DNA of 64,000 nt from Nocardioides insulae DSM 17944 (GCF_000422825.1 NZ_AUGU01000014.1:186001-250000), one strand, 5' to 3'. Counted from the first letter of the stretch, positions 24,508-34,198 are shown. Made by a program: numbers and translations. Notes: a model not told the origin generated them from the sequence alone.

Positions 24508-24773
24508 GCGGAGTACCGGGCGGCGGCGCGGGCCCGCGCCTTGGCCGCTTCGACCTCCCGGTCCTTCGGTGCGGCGGTGGTGACCAGCGCGTCCAGCAGG
24601 TGCTGGGTGGCGGCCGCGACCTCGGCGACCGCCCGGTCGAACGCAGCCTGGTTGGCCTGTGAGGGCTTGGTGGACCCGCTCACCTTGCGGACGTACTGGA
24701 GCGCCGCCGCGGAGACCTCGTCCGTGGTCGCCGGGGGCTCGAAGTTGTGGAGCTGGCGGATGTTACGGCACAT
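24504..24773 (-). CDS. DUF2277 family protein
   Basis: 89 residues. The start MCRNIRQLHNFEPPATTDEV is the DUF2277 hallmark, and the whole length fits this small family of unknown function. The rest is helical and charged, with no membrane segment. It is coupled by four bases to the sirtuin gene, which hints at a shared role in protein or NAD metabolism. That link is inference only. Confidence 0.88.
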   Translation of the reverse strand: MCRNIRQLHNFEPPATTDEVSAAALQYVRKVSGSTKPSQANQAAFDRAVAEVAAATQHLLDALVTTAAPKDREVEAAKARARAAARYSA

Positions 24774-24863
24774 GCCCCCAGCCTAGGCCGCGGGTCGAAC
24801 CCGGGCCCCCGGGAGCGCCCTTCTCCCCGGACGGGGCACCGAGTCCGCAGCGGGCCGAGGTGG

Positions 24864-26297
24864 TCAGCGCCGCATCCGGACCAGTTGCGCGCTCACCTCC
24901 GCGGCGATCGCGCGGCTGAGCGAGGCGACGTCGTCGTCCTCATGCTCCGGGACGACCTTGTGTACGGCGCCGTTGGCGGCCAGGTCGACCGCTCGGACGT
25001 GCTGCCGGGCGGCCATCTGCGGAGCGTGGTCGACGTCGCGGTGGACGATGACGCTCGCGCCCTCCGGCGGCAGCGGCGAGAGCCAGGCGTGCTGGGCGGC
25101 GATCACGGTCTGTGCCGGCAGCAGGGCCAGTGCGCCGCCGCCGCAGCCCTGGCCGAGCAGCACCGCGCAGGAGGGCACCGTGAGGGTCGTCATGGTGGCG
25201 ATACAGCGGGCGATCTCGCCGGCGACGGCGCGTTCCTCGGCGTGGGGGGAGAGTTCTGCACCCGGGGTGTCGATGACGGTGACCAGCGGGAGCCGAAGCT
25301 CCTCGGCGAGCTCCATGCCCCGGCGAGCCTCGCGAAGCGCCGCCGGCCCCATCGCCTGCCCGCCGTGCTGCCTGGTCCGATCCTGGCCGACGAGGACACA
25401 GGGCTGTCCGTCGAGCCGGGTGAGGGCGAGGATCACGGTCTCGTCGCGCTCACCCTCGTCGGTGCCGCTCAGGCGCAGGGTGTCGCTGCCTCCGTGCCTG
25501 AGCAGGTCCCGGACACCGGCCCGATCGGTGCTGCGGGTGCGTTCGATCGAGGCCCACGCATCCCCGGTCTCAAGCGCTGCGGCGCCGCGCCGGGGGAGCA
25601 CCGAGGGTTCGGGCGGGTCGGTCAGCACCCGCAGTGCCTGGTCGAGGAGGTCGGGCAGTTCCTCCACGGCGACCACGGCGTCGATGACGCCCTTGGCGGC
25701 GAGGTTCTCGGCCTGCTGCACGCCCTCGGGGAAGGGCTTCCCCTCGAGCGCCTCGTAGACCTTCGGCCCGAGGAACCCGATCATCGCCCCGGGCTCGGCC
25801 ACGGTCACATGTCCCAGCGAGCCCCAGGAGGCGAACACACCGCCGGTCGTCGGGTGGCGCAGCTGCACCAGGTAGGGCAGTCCGGCAGCGCGGTGGGCGG
25901 TGATGGCCCGGGTGATCTCGACCATCTCGACGAAAGCGGGGGTGCCCTCCTGCATGCGGGTGCCGCCGGAGGAGGTGGAGGCGAGTAGCGGCAGTCCTTC
26001 GGCGGTGGCGCGTCGTACCGCGGCCTCGATGCGCCCGGCCGCGGCCCGGCCGATCGACCCGGCGAGGAAGGCGAACTCGTTGACGACCACGGCGACCGGC
26101 CGCCCGCGGACCCGACCGCGACCGGTCAGGACGGACTCATCAGTGCCGGCCTTCGCGGCGGCTGCCTGCAGCTCGGCCAGGTAGTCGGCCGGGTGGTCGG
26201 ACACGTCGATCGGCCGGTCCCACGACTCCCAGGAGCCCTCGTCGAGCACCAGCTCGAGCAGCTCCTGGGCACGCCACCGCTTCCGGACGAGGGTCAC
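24864..26297 (-). CDS. Fused acyl-CoA carboxyltransferase (AccD-AccA type)
   Basis: 477 residues with two crotonase-like halves. The first, AccD-like, contains FAFLAGSIGRAAAGRIEAAV, LLASTSSGGTRMQEGTPAFV and TGGVFASWGSLGHVTVAEPG. The second, AccA-like, contains GHGGQAMGPAALREARRGME, IDTPGAELSPHAEERA and GQGCGGGALALLPAQ. The zinc-ribbon cysteines of E. coli AccD are absent. Carboxyltransferases move CO2 between biotin and an acyl-CoA. No biotin carboxylase or biotin carrier lies nearby. The GTG start overlaps the CoA-transferase stop by four bases, so the CoA-transferase product may be its substrate. Confidence 0.85.
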   Translation of the reverse strand: MTLVRKRWRAQELLELVLDEGSWESWDRPIDVSDHPADYLAELQAAAAKAGTDESVLTGRGRVRGRPVAVVVNEFAFLAGSIGRAAAGRIEAAVRRATAEGLPLLASTSSGGTRMQEGTPAFVEMVEITRAITAHRAAGLPYLVQLRHPTTGGVFASWGSLGHVTVAEPGAMIGFLGPKVYEALEGKPFPEGVQQAENLAAKGVIDAVVAVEELPDLLDQALRVLTDPPEPSVLPRRGAAALETGDAWASIERTRSTDRAGVRDLLRHGGSDTLRLSGTDEGERDETVILALTRLDGQPCVLVGQDRTRQHGGQAMGPAALREARRGMELAEELRLPLVTVIDTPGAELSPHAEERAVAGEIARCIATMTTLTVPSCAVLLGQGCGGGALALLPAQTVIAAQHAWLSPLPPEGASVIVHRDVDHAPQMAARQHVRAVDLAANGAVHKVVPEHEDDDVASLSRAIAAEVSAQLVRMRR

Positions 26298-27469
26298 GAC
26301 GGGTCCTCGGCGACCCAGGAGCGCAGGGCCTTGCCATGCTGGTCGAGGGTCGGCGGCGCGGCGTGCTCGCGACGGGTGACCTCGCTGCCGTCCTGCGCGA
26401 AGAACCGCAACGGCGGGCCGGGCAGGGTGAGGCTGCCCAGGGTGTCGTGGTCGACGTCGATGAGCAGCCCCTGGCTCCGGGTCTGCTCCCAGGCGTACAC
26501 CTCGTCGAGGGTGCGGACCTTGCCGGCGGGCACGCCGACCTCGGCGAGCCGGTCGAGCAGTGCCTCGGCGTCCCAGTCGGCGAAGACCTGTTCGACCACC
26601 TCGACCACCCGCTGGTGGGCGGCCACCCGCTCGCCGTTGGTGGCGAGTCCGGCCGTGTCGGGGTCGAGGCCGAAGCCGGCGCAGAACCGGTGCCACAGTC
26701 CCTCGCTGCCCACGGCGATCTGCACGGCCCCGTCGCGGCAGCGGAAGAGCCCGTACGGCGCGATCGAGGGGTGGTGGTTGCCCTGTGCCCGGCCGACCTG
26801 GCCGGCGATGGTCCAGCGGGTGCCCTGGAACCCGTGCACGCCGACCACCGAGGCCAGCAGCGAGGTGCGCACCACCTGTCCGGCACCGGTCCGCTCGCGC
26901 TCGTGCAGCGCGGCCAGGACGCCGTAGGCGCCGTACATCGCGGCCAGCAGGTCGCCGATCGGCGTACCGACCTTCTGCGGGTCCTCGGGACCCGAGCCGG
27001 TGAGCGACATCAGGCCGGCCTCGCCCTGGGCGATCTGGTCGTAGCCGGCGCGCCCGCCGTCGGGGCCGTCGTGTCCGAACCCGCTGATCGAGAGGATCAC
27101 CAGGCGCGGGTTGCGCGCCTGCAGGGTCTCGAAGTCGAGGCCGAGCCGGTCCATGACGCCGGTCCGGAAGTTCTCGACGAGGACGTCGGCACGGTCGATC
27201 AGGCGCAGGAGCACCTCCCGGTCCGCGGTGTCCTTGAGGTCGAGGGTGATCGACTCCTTGTTCCGGTTCGCGGAGAGGAAGTACGTCGACTCCCGCTGGT
27301 CCTCCCCGCCCACGAACGGGGGGCCCCAGCCGCGGGTGTCGTCCCCGTGGCCGGGAGCCTCGACCTTGACGATCCGGGCGCCGAGGTCTCCCATCATCAT
27401 GGTGGCGTGCGGCCCGGCCAGGGCACGGCTGAGGTCGACGACCAGGACGTCGTCGAGGGGGCCGGTCAT
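26294..27469 (-). CDS. CaiB/BaiF family CoA-transferase
   Basis: 391 residues, complete. The start MTGPLDDVLVVDLSRALAGPHATMM has AGGAGG a few bases upstream, so the in-frame ATG at 27568 is rejected. Motifs: GARIVKVEAPGHGDDTRGWG, SANRNKESITLDLKD, and AGYDQIAQGEAGLMSLTG with the catalytic Asp. The family transfers CoA from one acyl-CoA to another acid. It is the first gene of a coupled pair with the carboxyltransferase and divergent from a double-HTH AsnC-type regulator. The substrate is unknown. Confidence 0.93.
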   Translation of the reverse strand: MTGPLDDVLVVDLSRALAGPHATMMMGDLGARIVKVEAPGHGDDTRGWGPPFVGGEDQRESTYFLSANRNKESITLDLKDTADREVLLRLIDRADVLVENFRTGVMDRLGLDFETLQARNPRLVILSISGFGHDGPDGGRAGYDQIAQGEAGLMSLTGSGPEDPQKVGTPIGDLLAAMYGAYGVLAALHERERTGAGQVVRTSLLASVVGVHGFQGTRWTIAGQVGRAQGNHHPSIAPYGLFRCRDGAVQIAVGSEGLWHRFCAGFGLDPDTAGLATNGERVAAHQRVVEVVEQVFADWDAEALLDRLAEVGVPAGKVRTLDEVYAWEQTRSQGLLIDVDHDTLGSLTLPGPPLRFFAQDGSEVTRREHAAPPTLDQHGKALRSWVAEDPS

Positions 27470-27657
27470 GCGATCCTCCTGTGGCTGAGGTGATTCATCG
27501 GTGACTCCTTGATTCATGGGTGGATCGGTGGCCGGGTCGGTAGGGCGCGCCTTGGGCGGCTGCGCCACCGGTCAATAGCCTTGTGCCCGGCACGTGAACT
27601 GTGGCGGCGTACGCGGGCGGGCCGGCGACAGCGTAAACCTGGCTGAGGAGGTGGGAG

Positions 27658-28608
27658 GTGACCGCGGTGATTCTCGACGACCTGGACCGCCGGATCGTCT
27701 GTGCGCTCCAGGTGGACGGACGGGCGCCCTGGCGCAAGATCGCGCGAGTGCTCGGGGAGTCCGAGCGCACGGTCGTGCGCCGCGGTGGCGATCTGCTGGC
27801 GCAGGGGACGGTGCGGGTCGCGGCCCTGCGCATGCAGCCGCAGCAGGCGCTGCTCCGACTGCAGTGCACTCCCGGCGGTGCGCCCCTCGCGGCCGAGGCA
27901 CTGGCCGGCCGTTCCGAGGTCACCTTCTGCTACCTGATGTCCGGCAGCGCCGACGTGGTTGCCGAGTTCGGCATGGGCGCGGACGAGTTCGCCTCCGCGC
28001 TGATCTCCAAGCTGCCCGCGACCCCCGGCCTGGTGCGGCTGGTCAGCTATCCCGTGCTGCGCTATTTCCGCACCATCCGCGGCTGGCGTGCCGGGGGGCT
28101 CAGCCCGCAGCAGGTCGCCGCGCTGTCGACCCCGCTGACCGTCGACGTCGTGCCGGGCCAGGTGCCACCGCTGGCGCCGCGGGACGCCGACCTGGTGGAG
28201 GTGCTGGCCGAGGACGGCCGGGCGCCTCTGGAGTTGCTCGCCAGGCGCGCCGGCGTCTCCGAGGCGACCGCGGCGCGCCGTGTGGAGATGCTGCTGCGCA
28301 GTCACCAGATCCAGATCCGCGCGCTCGTCGAGCCGGCGGGCCTGGGCCTCCCGGTCGAGGCGATGCTGTGGATCACCGCACCGCCCGACCACATCGCCGA
28401 CATCGGCCAGGCGCTGATCGCCCACCCCGAGGTCCGCTACGCCGCCGCGGTGGCCGGCCCTCACCAGATCGTCGCCGACATCACCGTGACCGACGTGGAC
28501 AGCGTGCACCGGTTCATCACCGGCGGCGGCTGGACCCGCGACGTCACCGCGGTCGACATCGGCCTGGTGCTGGATGCCCGCAAGCGAGGCGGCCGGATCC
28601 TGTCCTGA
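27658..28608 (+). CDS. Lrp/AsnC-family regulator with duplicated HTH-ligand units
   Basis: 316 residues, twice the usual length of ~150. Each half has an AsnC-type helix-turn-helix: LDDLDRRIVCALQVDGRAPW (start) and RDADLVEVLAEDGRAPLELL (about 180). A ligand-binding RAM-like region follows each. Such tandem proteins occur in actinobacteria. The GTG start follows GAGGAGG. It is divergent from the CoA-transferase/carboxyltransferase operon, which it may control in response to a small metabolite. Confidence 0.88.
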   Translation: MTAVILDDLDRRIVCALQVDGRAPWRKIARVLGESERTVVRRGGDLLAQGTVRVAALRMQPQQALLRLQCTPGGAPLAAEALAGRSEVTFCYLMSGSADVVAEFGMGADEFASALISKLPATPGLVRLVSYPVLRYFRTIRGWRAGGLSPQQVAALSTPLTVDVVPGQVPPLAPRDADLVEVLAEDGRAPLELLARRAGVSEATAARRVEMLLRSHQIQIRALVEPAGLGLPVEAMLWITAPPDHIADIGQALIAHPEVRYAAAVAGPHQIVADITVTDVDSVHRFITGGGWTRDVTAVDIGLVLDARKRGGRILS

Positions 28609-28614
28609 CACGGG

Positions 28615-30036
28615 TCAGCCGATCGAGGGGCGTCGCTTCGCCGTACCGGTCCGCTGCTCGATGACCCGGCTCCAGCGGAGCAGGTCGACGTCGCGGTAGT
28701 GGTCGGCGGCGACCTGGACGCCGACCGGCAGTCCGGCGGGGGTGAACCCCGCGGGCAGCGACAACGCCGGGACGCCGGCCGCCGAGAGCACACATGCCGA
28801 GCGCATCCAGTCCAGGTAGGTCTCCGAGGGCACCCCGGCGACCTCCTGCGGATAGCGCTGGGACGCCTCGAAGGGCAGCACCTGGGCGGTGGGGGAGAGG
28901 AACAGGTCGTAGCGGCCGTAGAAGTCGGCCACCGCCGCGTCCAACCGGGTGCGGGCGGCGGTCACCTCGATCAGGTCCTCCGCGGAGTAGGACCAGCCGA
29001 GTTCGACGTTCCAGATCACCTCCGGCTTGACCAGTTCACGGTGGTCGCGGACGAATCCGCCGAGGAGGGTGGCGAAGTCGGTGGCGCGGGTGGCCTGGAA
29101 GACGCGGTCGGCCTCGCTCAGGTCGGGCGCGGCCTCGTCGACCACGGCGCCCGCCTCCTCCAGGACGCCGAGCAGCCCGGTGAGGGTCTCGAGCACCTCC
29201 GGCTCGACCGGTACGCCGATGCCGAAGTCGGGACTCCACCCGATCCGCACCCCGCGCAGATCGCCGACCGGCTCGTCGGCGAAGCCGGCGAAGTCTGCGC
29301 CGGTCACCGGTGCGGAGGGCACCACCCGCGGGTCCGGCCCGGCCACGGCGGCGAGGAAGAACGCGATGTCGTCCACGTCGCGGGCCATCGGGCCGGTGCG
29401 GCCCAGCCAGGAACGATTGTTGGCGGCGGTGGGCATCGGGAGTACGCCGTAGGAGGGTCGCATCCCCACGACGTTGCAGAAGGACGCCGGGATCCGCAGG
29501 GACCCGCCCATGTCGGACCCCTCGCCGAGCGGTTGGATGCCGGCGGCGATCGCGGCCGCCAGTCCTCCGGACGAACCGCCCGCACTGAGGTCGGGGGCGT
29601 AGGGGTTGGTGGTCGTGCCGAACACCTCGTTGAAGGTGTGCGACCCGGCACCGAACTCCGGCACGTTGTTCTTGCCGGTGGCGATCACGCCGGCGCGGCG
29701 GAGTCGGTCGATCACCAGGTCGTCGGTGTCCGGCACGTGCTCGGCGAAGATCGGTGATCCGTTCGTCGAACGGATACCGGCCACCAGGTGGGTGTCCTTG
29801 TGGGTCATCGGCAGACCGTGCAGCGCCGGCAGGTCGGCACCGGAGGCGGCGAGCTCATCCGCGGCGCTCGCGGCGGCGACGGCCTGCTCCGCGGCGAGGG
29901 TGACCACGGCGTTGATGGTCGGGTTCACCTCGGCGATGCGCTCGAGGTGGGCGTCGAGTGCCTCGCGGGCCGAGACCTCGCGTCGCCGTAGCGCTCCGAC
30001 CAGTTCGCGGGCCGAGAGGGCCAGGATGTCGCTCAT
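28615..30036 (-). CDS. Amidase-signature family hydrolase
   Basis: 473 residues. The Ser-cisSer-Lys triad is complete: K80 (MTHKDTHLV), S155 (SAGGSSGG) and S179 (GSDMGGSLR). The C-terminal LSAAGVPALSLPAGFTPAGLPVGVQ is also typical. The family hydrolyses amides or aryl esters, and GatA is excluded by context. The ATG at 30036 (MSDILALSARELVG) is chosen over longer frames. It converges with the AsnC-type regulator and shares no operon. Confidence 0.92.
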   Translation of the reverse strand: MSDILALSARELVGALRRREVSAREALDAHLERIAEVNPTINAVVTLAAEQAVAAASAADELAASGADLPALHGLPMTHKDTHLVAGIRSTNGSPIFAEHVPDTDDLVIDRLRRAGVIATGKNNVPEFGAGSHTFNEVFGTTTNPYAPDLSAGGSSGGLAAAIAAGIQPLGEGSDMGGSLRIPASFCNVVGMRPSYGVLPMPTAANNRSWLGRTGPMARDVDDIAFFLAAVAGPDPRVVPSAPVTGADFAGFADEPVGDLRGVRIGWSPDFGIGVPVEPEVLETLTGLLGVLEEAGAVVDEAAPDLSEADRVFQATRATDFATLLGGFVRDHRELVKPEVIWNVELGWSYSAEDLIEVTAARTRLDAAVADFYGRYDLFLSPTAQVLPFEASQRYPQEVAGVPSETYLDWMRSACVLSAAGVPALSLPAGFTPAGLPVGVQVAADHYRDVDLLRWSRVIEQRTGTAKRRPSIG

Positions 30037-30274
30037 GGCTCGAGCATCGGGTGCCCATCGCCCCCGCGCCAGTGAGGAGAGCCGGATTGCGTGATTCGCA
30101 GGATCTTGCCGGATCCGTGGCCGTTTCCTTCGTTGCCGGCCGTCCATATGGCGCGGAGCGCATGGTGGATCTCACTCATCCTCGGACCCGACCGGGTCGA
30201 CCGATCCGGCTACGCCGGTCCGCCGCCACCCGACGGCCGGTGCGCCGGGTCGGCGCGCCCCGCACACCGGCCGG

Positions 30275-31444
30275 TCAGAGGGGGACGTCGCCGGTGAAGA
30301 CCACGTCGAGGGCCAGTTCGGCGGCGCCGGTGGCGGCGGCCTCGAGGCCGAGGCCGGAGAGCCGCAGTTCGGGACGGCGTAGGGCAGGGGTCGGAAGCGC
30401 CGCGTCCAGGGCCGCCCGTGCCGGTTGGAGGACCTGCTCGCCCAACGGCGCGAAGTAGCCGCCGAGTACGACGACCTCCGGGTTGACGAGTTGGGCGAGG
30501 GTGGCCAGGCCCCGACCCAGATCGCGTCCCAGACGGTCCAGGCCGTGGGCGACCGCCGGTTCCCCGGCACGCTCGACCACCATCCGGGCCGACTCCATCG
30601 GCGTGGCGAGTTCGCCGAGGCCCACGCGGGAGAGCATCGCGTGCAGCCCGATGGCGGTCTCCCAGCAGCCCGACCGGCCACAGCCGCACCGGTCCGCGGG
30701 GTCGCCGAGCGGCAGATGGCCCACCTCGCCGGCGAACCCGTCGACGCCACGCAGCAGCCGCCCGTCCACGACGAACCCGGCCCCGATCCCCACCGTGCCG
30801 GTCAGGTAGACCGCCTGATCCACCCCGACCGCGACGCCCCGCCGGCTCTCCGCGTACGCCGCGGCGTTGGCGTCGTTGCCGACGGTGACCGCGCACGGCT
30901 CGTGGAGCACGTCGCCGATCCTGGCGCGCACCCGATCGGCGAGCTCCGGGCCGGCCAGTCGCAGGTTCGGCGTCCAGGCGATGGTCGCGTCGTCGCCTCG
31001 CACCAGGCCGGGGACCGCGACCCGGGCCCCCAGCAGCCGTCCCTCGACCGCTCCGGCCACCTCGCCGGCCAGGTCGAGCAGGGCTTCGACCCTGCCGCTC
31101 GCCCCCGAGGGGATCGGCCGATGTTCGTGGCGGCGTACCGTGCCGGCGAGATCGAGCAGGACCGCCGAGACGTAGTCGACGTTGAGCTCCAGGCCGAGGG
31201 CGAGCAGTCGCTCGCCGCTCATCGAGACCGGCCGACTCGGCCGACCGCGCCCCTCCGAGACCACCGTGCCCTCGCTGACCGCACCCGACCCGGCCAGCGA
31301 TGAGACGATCACTCCGACGGTGGTCTTGGCCAGGCCGGTACGACGGGCCAGCTCGCTGCGGCTCGCCGGACCGTCGCGGCGCAGTGAACGCAGCACCAGC
31401 GCGGTGTTGAGCCGGCGCAGCTGCTCGGTGCCGCTGACCGTCAC
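30275..31444 (-). CDS. ROK-family repressor of the xylose operon (XylR-like)
   Basis: 389 residues. The N-terminal winged helix (about 10-65) contains ASRSELARRTGLAKTTVGVI. The ROK sugar-binding domain contains VTVGNDANAAAYAE, TGTVGIGAGFVVDG and the zinc motif H-x9-C-x-C-x4-C (GHLPLGDPADRCGCGRSGCW). AAGGAG precedes the GTG. It follows xylB-xylA on the same strand, so it is probably the xylose-responsive repressor of the cluster and of itself. The operator at 34175-34189 may be its site. Glucokinase activity is less likely because of the HTH. Confidence 0.88.
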   Translation of the reverse strand: MTVSGTEQLRRLNTALVLRSLRRDGPASRSELARRTGLAKTTVGVIVSSLAGSGAVSEGTVVSEGRGRPSRPVSMSGERLLALGLELNVDYVSAVLLDLAGTVRRHEHRPIPSGASGRVEALLDLAGEVAGAVEGRLLGARVAVPGLVRGDDATIAWTPNLRLAGPELADRVRARIGDVLHEPCAVTVGNDANAAAYAESRRGVAVGVDQAVYLTGTVGIGAGFVVDGRLLRGVDGFAGEVGHLPLGDPADRCGCGRSGCWETAIGLHAMLSRVGLGELATPMESARMVVERAGEPAVAHGLDRLGRDLGRGLATLAQLVNPEVVVLGGYFAPLGEQVLQPARAALDAALPTPALRRPELRLSGLGLEAAATGAAELALDVVFTGDVPL

Positions 31445-31588
31445 TCCCTGCTCCTTCCCGGCCCGCTGCTGTTGCGCCTCACGCCCGCTGCGGCCCGCCG
31501 GCCGGGCATCCGGGTCGCGCAGATGTCCAAGGTCGACATCGAGCGGCTGCGCGGACCCGACCGCCCTGGCGCCGAATCGGCGGGGTGG

Positions 31589-32755
31589 TCAGCGGACGCC
31601 GTACAGGTGCTCGAGGGCCAGCTGATCGAGGTGCTCGAAGGCGGCGCCCCGAGCGGCGAGCAGATCGGGGTCGGGCAGTTCCCAGTCGAGCAGCTGCTGC
31701 CAGCCCTCGCCCGCACCGAGGGTGGGGACGGCGAGTTCGGGCACGCGGGCGGCGGTGATCGCCTGCTGGACCGCGGGGTCGGCCCGGAAGGCACGCACCT
31801 TCTCGCGCAGGATCAGGTAGTTGTCCATGCACGCCTTCGCCGAGACCCAGACCCCGTCGTCGTCCTCGGTGCGGGCGGGCTTGTAGTCGAAGTGGACCGG
31901 CCCGTCGTACCCGCCGGAGAGCAGCGCGTCGACCACCCAGAACGCGCCGCGCACGTTGCCGGCGCCGAAGCGGAGGTCCTGGTCGTACTTGGGCCCGCTC
32001 TGCCCGTTGAGGTCGATGTGGAAGAGCTTGCCGTGCCACAGCGCCTGCGCGTAGCCGGCCGCGGCGTTCATGCCGGCCATCTCCTCATGCCCGATCTCCG
32101 GGTTGACCCCGACCAGCTCCGGGCGTTCGAGCGAGTCGATGAAGGCGAGCGCGTGCCCGATCGTGGGGAGCAGGATGTCGCCGCGCGGTTCGTTGGGCTT
32201 CGGCTCGACGGCGAACCTGAGGTCGTAGCCCTGGTCCACGACGTACTGGCCGAGCAGGTCGAAGGCCTCCTTGTAGCGGTCCAACGCGGTGGCGACGTCC
32301 TTGGCTGCCTGGTACTCGGCGCCCTCGCGGCCGCCCCAGCACACGTAGACCTTGGCGCCGACCTCGGCGGCGAGGTCGATGTTGCGCATCACCTTGCGCA
32401 GGGCGAAGCGGCGCACGTCGCGCTCGTTGGAGGTGAACCCGCCGTCCTTGAAGACCGGGTGGGTGAACAGGTTGGTGGTGGCAGTGGTGACGACCAGTCC
32501 GGTGTCGGCCAGGCCCTTCTTGAACCGCTCGATGATCCGGGCCCGGGTGGGCTCGTCGCTGCCGAAGGGGATCACGTCGTCGTCGTGGAAGTTGACGCCG
32601 TAGGCCCCGAGCGAGGCCAGCCGCTCCAGCGCGTACAGCGTGTCCATCGGTGGCCGGGTGGCCTCCCCGAACGGGTCGCGAGCCTGCCAGCCGACGGTCC
32701 ACAGACCGAAGGAGAACTTGTCCTCGGGGGTGGGGGCGGGGATGTGGATGGTCAT
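31589..32755 (-). CDS. xylA: Xylose isomerase
   Basis: 388 residues, a TIM barrel that converts xylose to xylulose. The family start is evident: [20 protein letters not shown] and [19 protein letters not shown] with catalytic H57. The metal-site stretches [32 protein letters not shown] and [20 protein letters not shown] also fit. It starts 21 bases after xylB on the same strand. The order xylB-xylA-ROK regulator gives the full entry into the pentose phosphate pathway apart from a transporter. Confidence 0.97.
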   Translation of the reverse strand: MTIHIPAPTPEDKFSFGLWTVGWQARDPFGEATRPPMDTLYALERLASLGAYGVNFHDDDVIPFGSDEPTRARIIERFKKGLADTGLVVTTATTNLFTHPVFKDGGFTSNERDVRRFALRKVMRNIDLAAEVGAKVYVCWGGREGAEYQAAKDVATALDRYKEAFDLLGQYVVDQGYDLRFAVEPKPNEPRGDILLPTIGHALAFIDSLERPELVGVNPEIGHEEMAGMNAAAGYAQALWHGKLFHIDLNGQSGPKYDQDLRFGAGNVRGAFWVVDALLSGGYDGPVHFDYKPARTEDDDGVWVSAKACMDNYLILREKVRAFRADPAVQQAITAARVPELAVPTLGAGEGWQQLLDWELPDPDLLAARGAAFEHLDQLALEHLYGVR

Positions 32756-32776
32756 GGGATGCCTCTCTCGGAGTGG

Positions 32777-34162
32777 TCAGTGCCAGGTCTCGGTGCGGTC
32801 GCGGAGCGCGGCGTACGCCTCGCGGACATGGGTGTGTGACGGGCCCTCGGGGGTGAGCTCTGTCGCGGCGGTGAGCGGCCAGTCCGGCAGGGTGCCGGTC
32901 AAGGACCAGGCCGCCTGCCGGGCGGCGCCGAGGGCGACGTACTCACCCTCGGGCGGCAGCAGTACGGGCCGGCCCAGGATCTGCGGCGCGAGGGCGCGTA
33001 CGGCGGGCGAGCGGGTCGCGCCGCCGACCATGAGCACCCGGCCCGGTGTCTCACCGGTGAGCGTGGTGACGTGGTCGGCCGCGTCGGCGAGGGAACACAG
33101 CAGCGCCTCGAAGGCGGCGCGGGCCAGGTCGGCCCGGGTGGTGCGGTCGGTCAGGCCGCTCCAGACCCCGGTCGCATCCGGCCGGTTGGGGGTGCGTTCG
33201 CCGGCGTAGTAGGGGAGCAGGGTCAGCCCGTTCGCACCCGGCGGGGCGGTCAGGGCGAGCGTCGCCAGCTCGTCCAGCGTCAAGCCCAGCAGGGTGGCCT
33301 GGAGGGTGAGGATGCGGGCCGCGTTCATGGTGGTGACCATCGGGAGGAAACCGTCGCGCGCGTCGGCGAAGCCCGTCACCGTGCCGGTGCCGTCGGCGAT
33401 CGGGGTCGTGCTCACCGTCGAGGCGACTCCGCTGGTGCCCAGCGAGAGCAGTACGTCGCCCGGCGCGAGGTCCAGCGCCAGGGCAGCGGCCATGTTGTCG
33501 CCGGTGCCCGCCCCCAGCGGCTGACCACCCGGCGCGTACGCCGCCACCTCGCCGCTGCGCACCAGCCGCGGGAGCGTCGCCTCGTGGCCCAGCGCGGCGG
33601 CCAGCAGGTCGGGCCGCCAGTCGCCGGTGCGGGTGCTGAAGTAGCCGGTGCCGGACGCGTCGCCACGGTCGGTGAACGCCTCGGCGCCGGGGGCGGCCGC
33701 GTGTCGCGAGACGTAGTCGTGGGGGAGCAGCACGCTGCGCACTGCGGCCGCCCGCTCCGGCTCGTGGTCGCGCAGCCAGCGCAGCTTGGCGGCGGTGAAG
33801 GAGGCGACCAGGACACTGCCGACCGCTTCGGCGCAGGCCGTGGGGCCGCCGTACTCCTCGATCAGGGTGCGCGCCTCGGGGGCCGAGCGGGTGTCGTTCC
33901 ACAACAGCGCGTCGCGCACCGGGGCGCCGTCCTCTCCGAGGGCGACCATGCCGTGCTGCTGGCCGCCGACCGCGATCGCCGCAGCTCGCTCGATCAGACC
34001 GGCCGTGGCCTCGTCGTACGCCGCGGTCCAGGCGCGCGGGTCGACCTCGGTGCCCTCGGGGTGGGCCACCTGGCGGGCCTCGACCAGGTGTCCGTCGTCC
34101 GCGTCGACCAGCAGGACCTTGGTGGACTGGGTGGAGGAGTCGACTCCCATGACGTAGGTCAC
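32777..34162 (-). CDS. xylB: Xylulokinase
   Basis: 461 residues of the FGGY kinase family. It phosphorylates xylulose. The N-terminus MTYVMGVDSSTQSTKVLLVD has the phosphate-binding loop, followed by AIAVGGQQHGMVAL, ALLWNDTRS, GDNMAAALAL, LSLGTSGVAS and the C-terminal LMVGGATRSPAVR. The GTG at 34162 is chosen because TTGACT and TAATAC upstream would start transcription at this codon. ATG at 34150 is an alternative. It heads the xylose operon. Confidence 0.94.
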   Translation of the reverse strand: MTYVMGVDSSTQSTKVLLVDADDGHLVEARQVAHPEGTEVDPRAWTAAYDEATAGLIERAAAIAVGGQQHGMVALGEDGAPVRDALLWNDTRSAPEARTLIEEYGGPTACAEAVGSVLVASFTAAKLRWLRDHEPERAAAVRSVLLPHDYVSRHAAAPGAEAFTDRGDASGTGYFSTRTGDWRPDLLAAALGHEATLPRLVRSGEVAAYAPGGQPLGAGTGDNMAAALALDLAPGDVLLSLGTSGVASTVSTTPIADGTGTVTGFADARDGFLPMVTTMNAARILTLQATLLGLTLDELATLALTAPPGANGLTLLPYYAGERTPNRPDATGVWSGLTDRTTRADLARAAFEALLCSLADAADHVTTLTGETPGRVLMVGGATRSPAVRALAPQILGRPVLLPPEGEYVALGAARQAAWSLTGTLPDWPLTAATELTPEGPSHTHVREAYAALRDRTETWH

Positions 34163-34198
34163 ACCGAGTATTAAGTGCGAGTCGCGCACAAAAGTCAA
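34160..34198 (-). promoter_or_regulatory. xyl operon promoter with internal operator
   Basis: On the minus strand, TTGACT (34198-34193) and TAATAC (34173-34168) form a promoter with a 19-base spacer. It would start transcription at the xylB GTG. Between the hexamers, 34175-34189 reads GTGCGAGTCGCGCAC on the plus strand, a 15-bp palindrome with one mismatched pair. A repressor bound there blocks polymerase. The ROK protein is the candidate. Confidence 0.6.

Noticed and set aside
24747..25988. 413-codon plus-strand frame opposite the carboxyltransferase
   Set aside because: It is antisense to a gene with clear AccD/AccA motifs. No ribosome-binding site.
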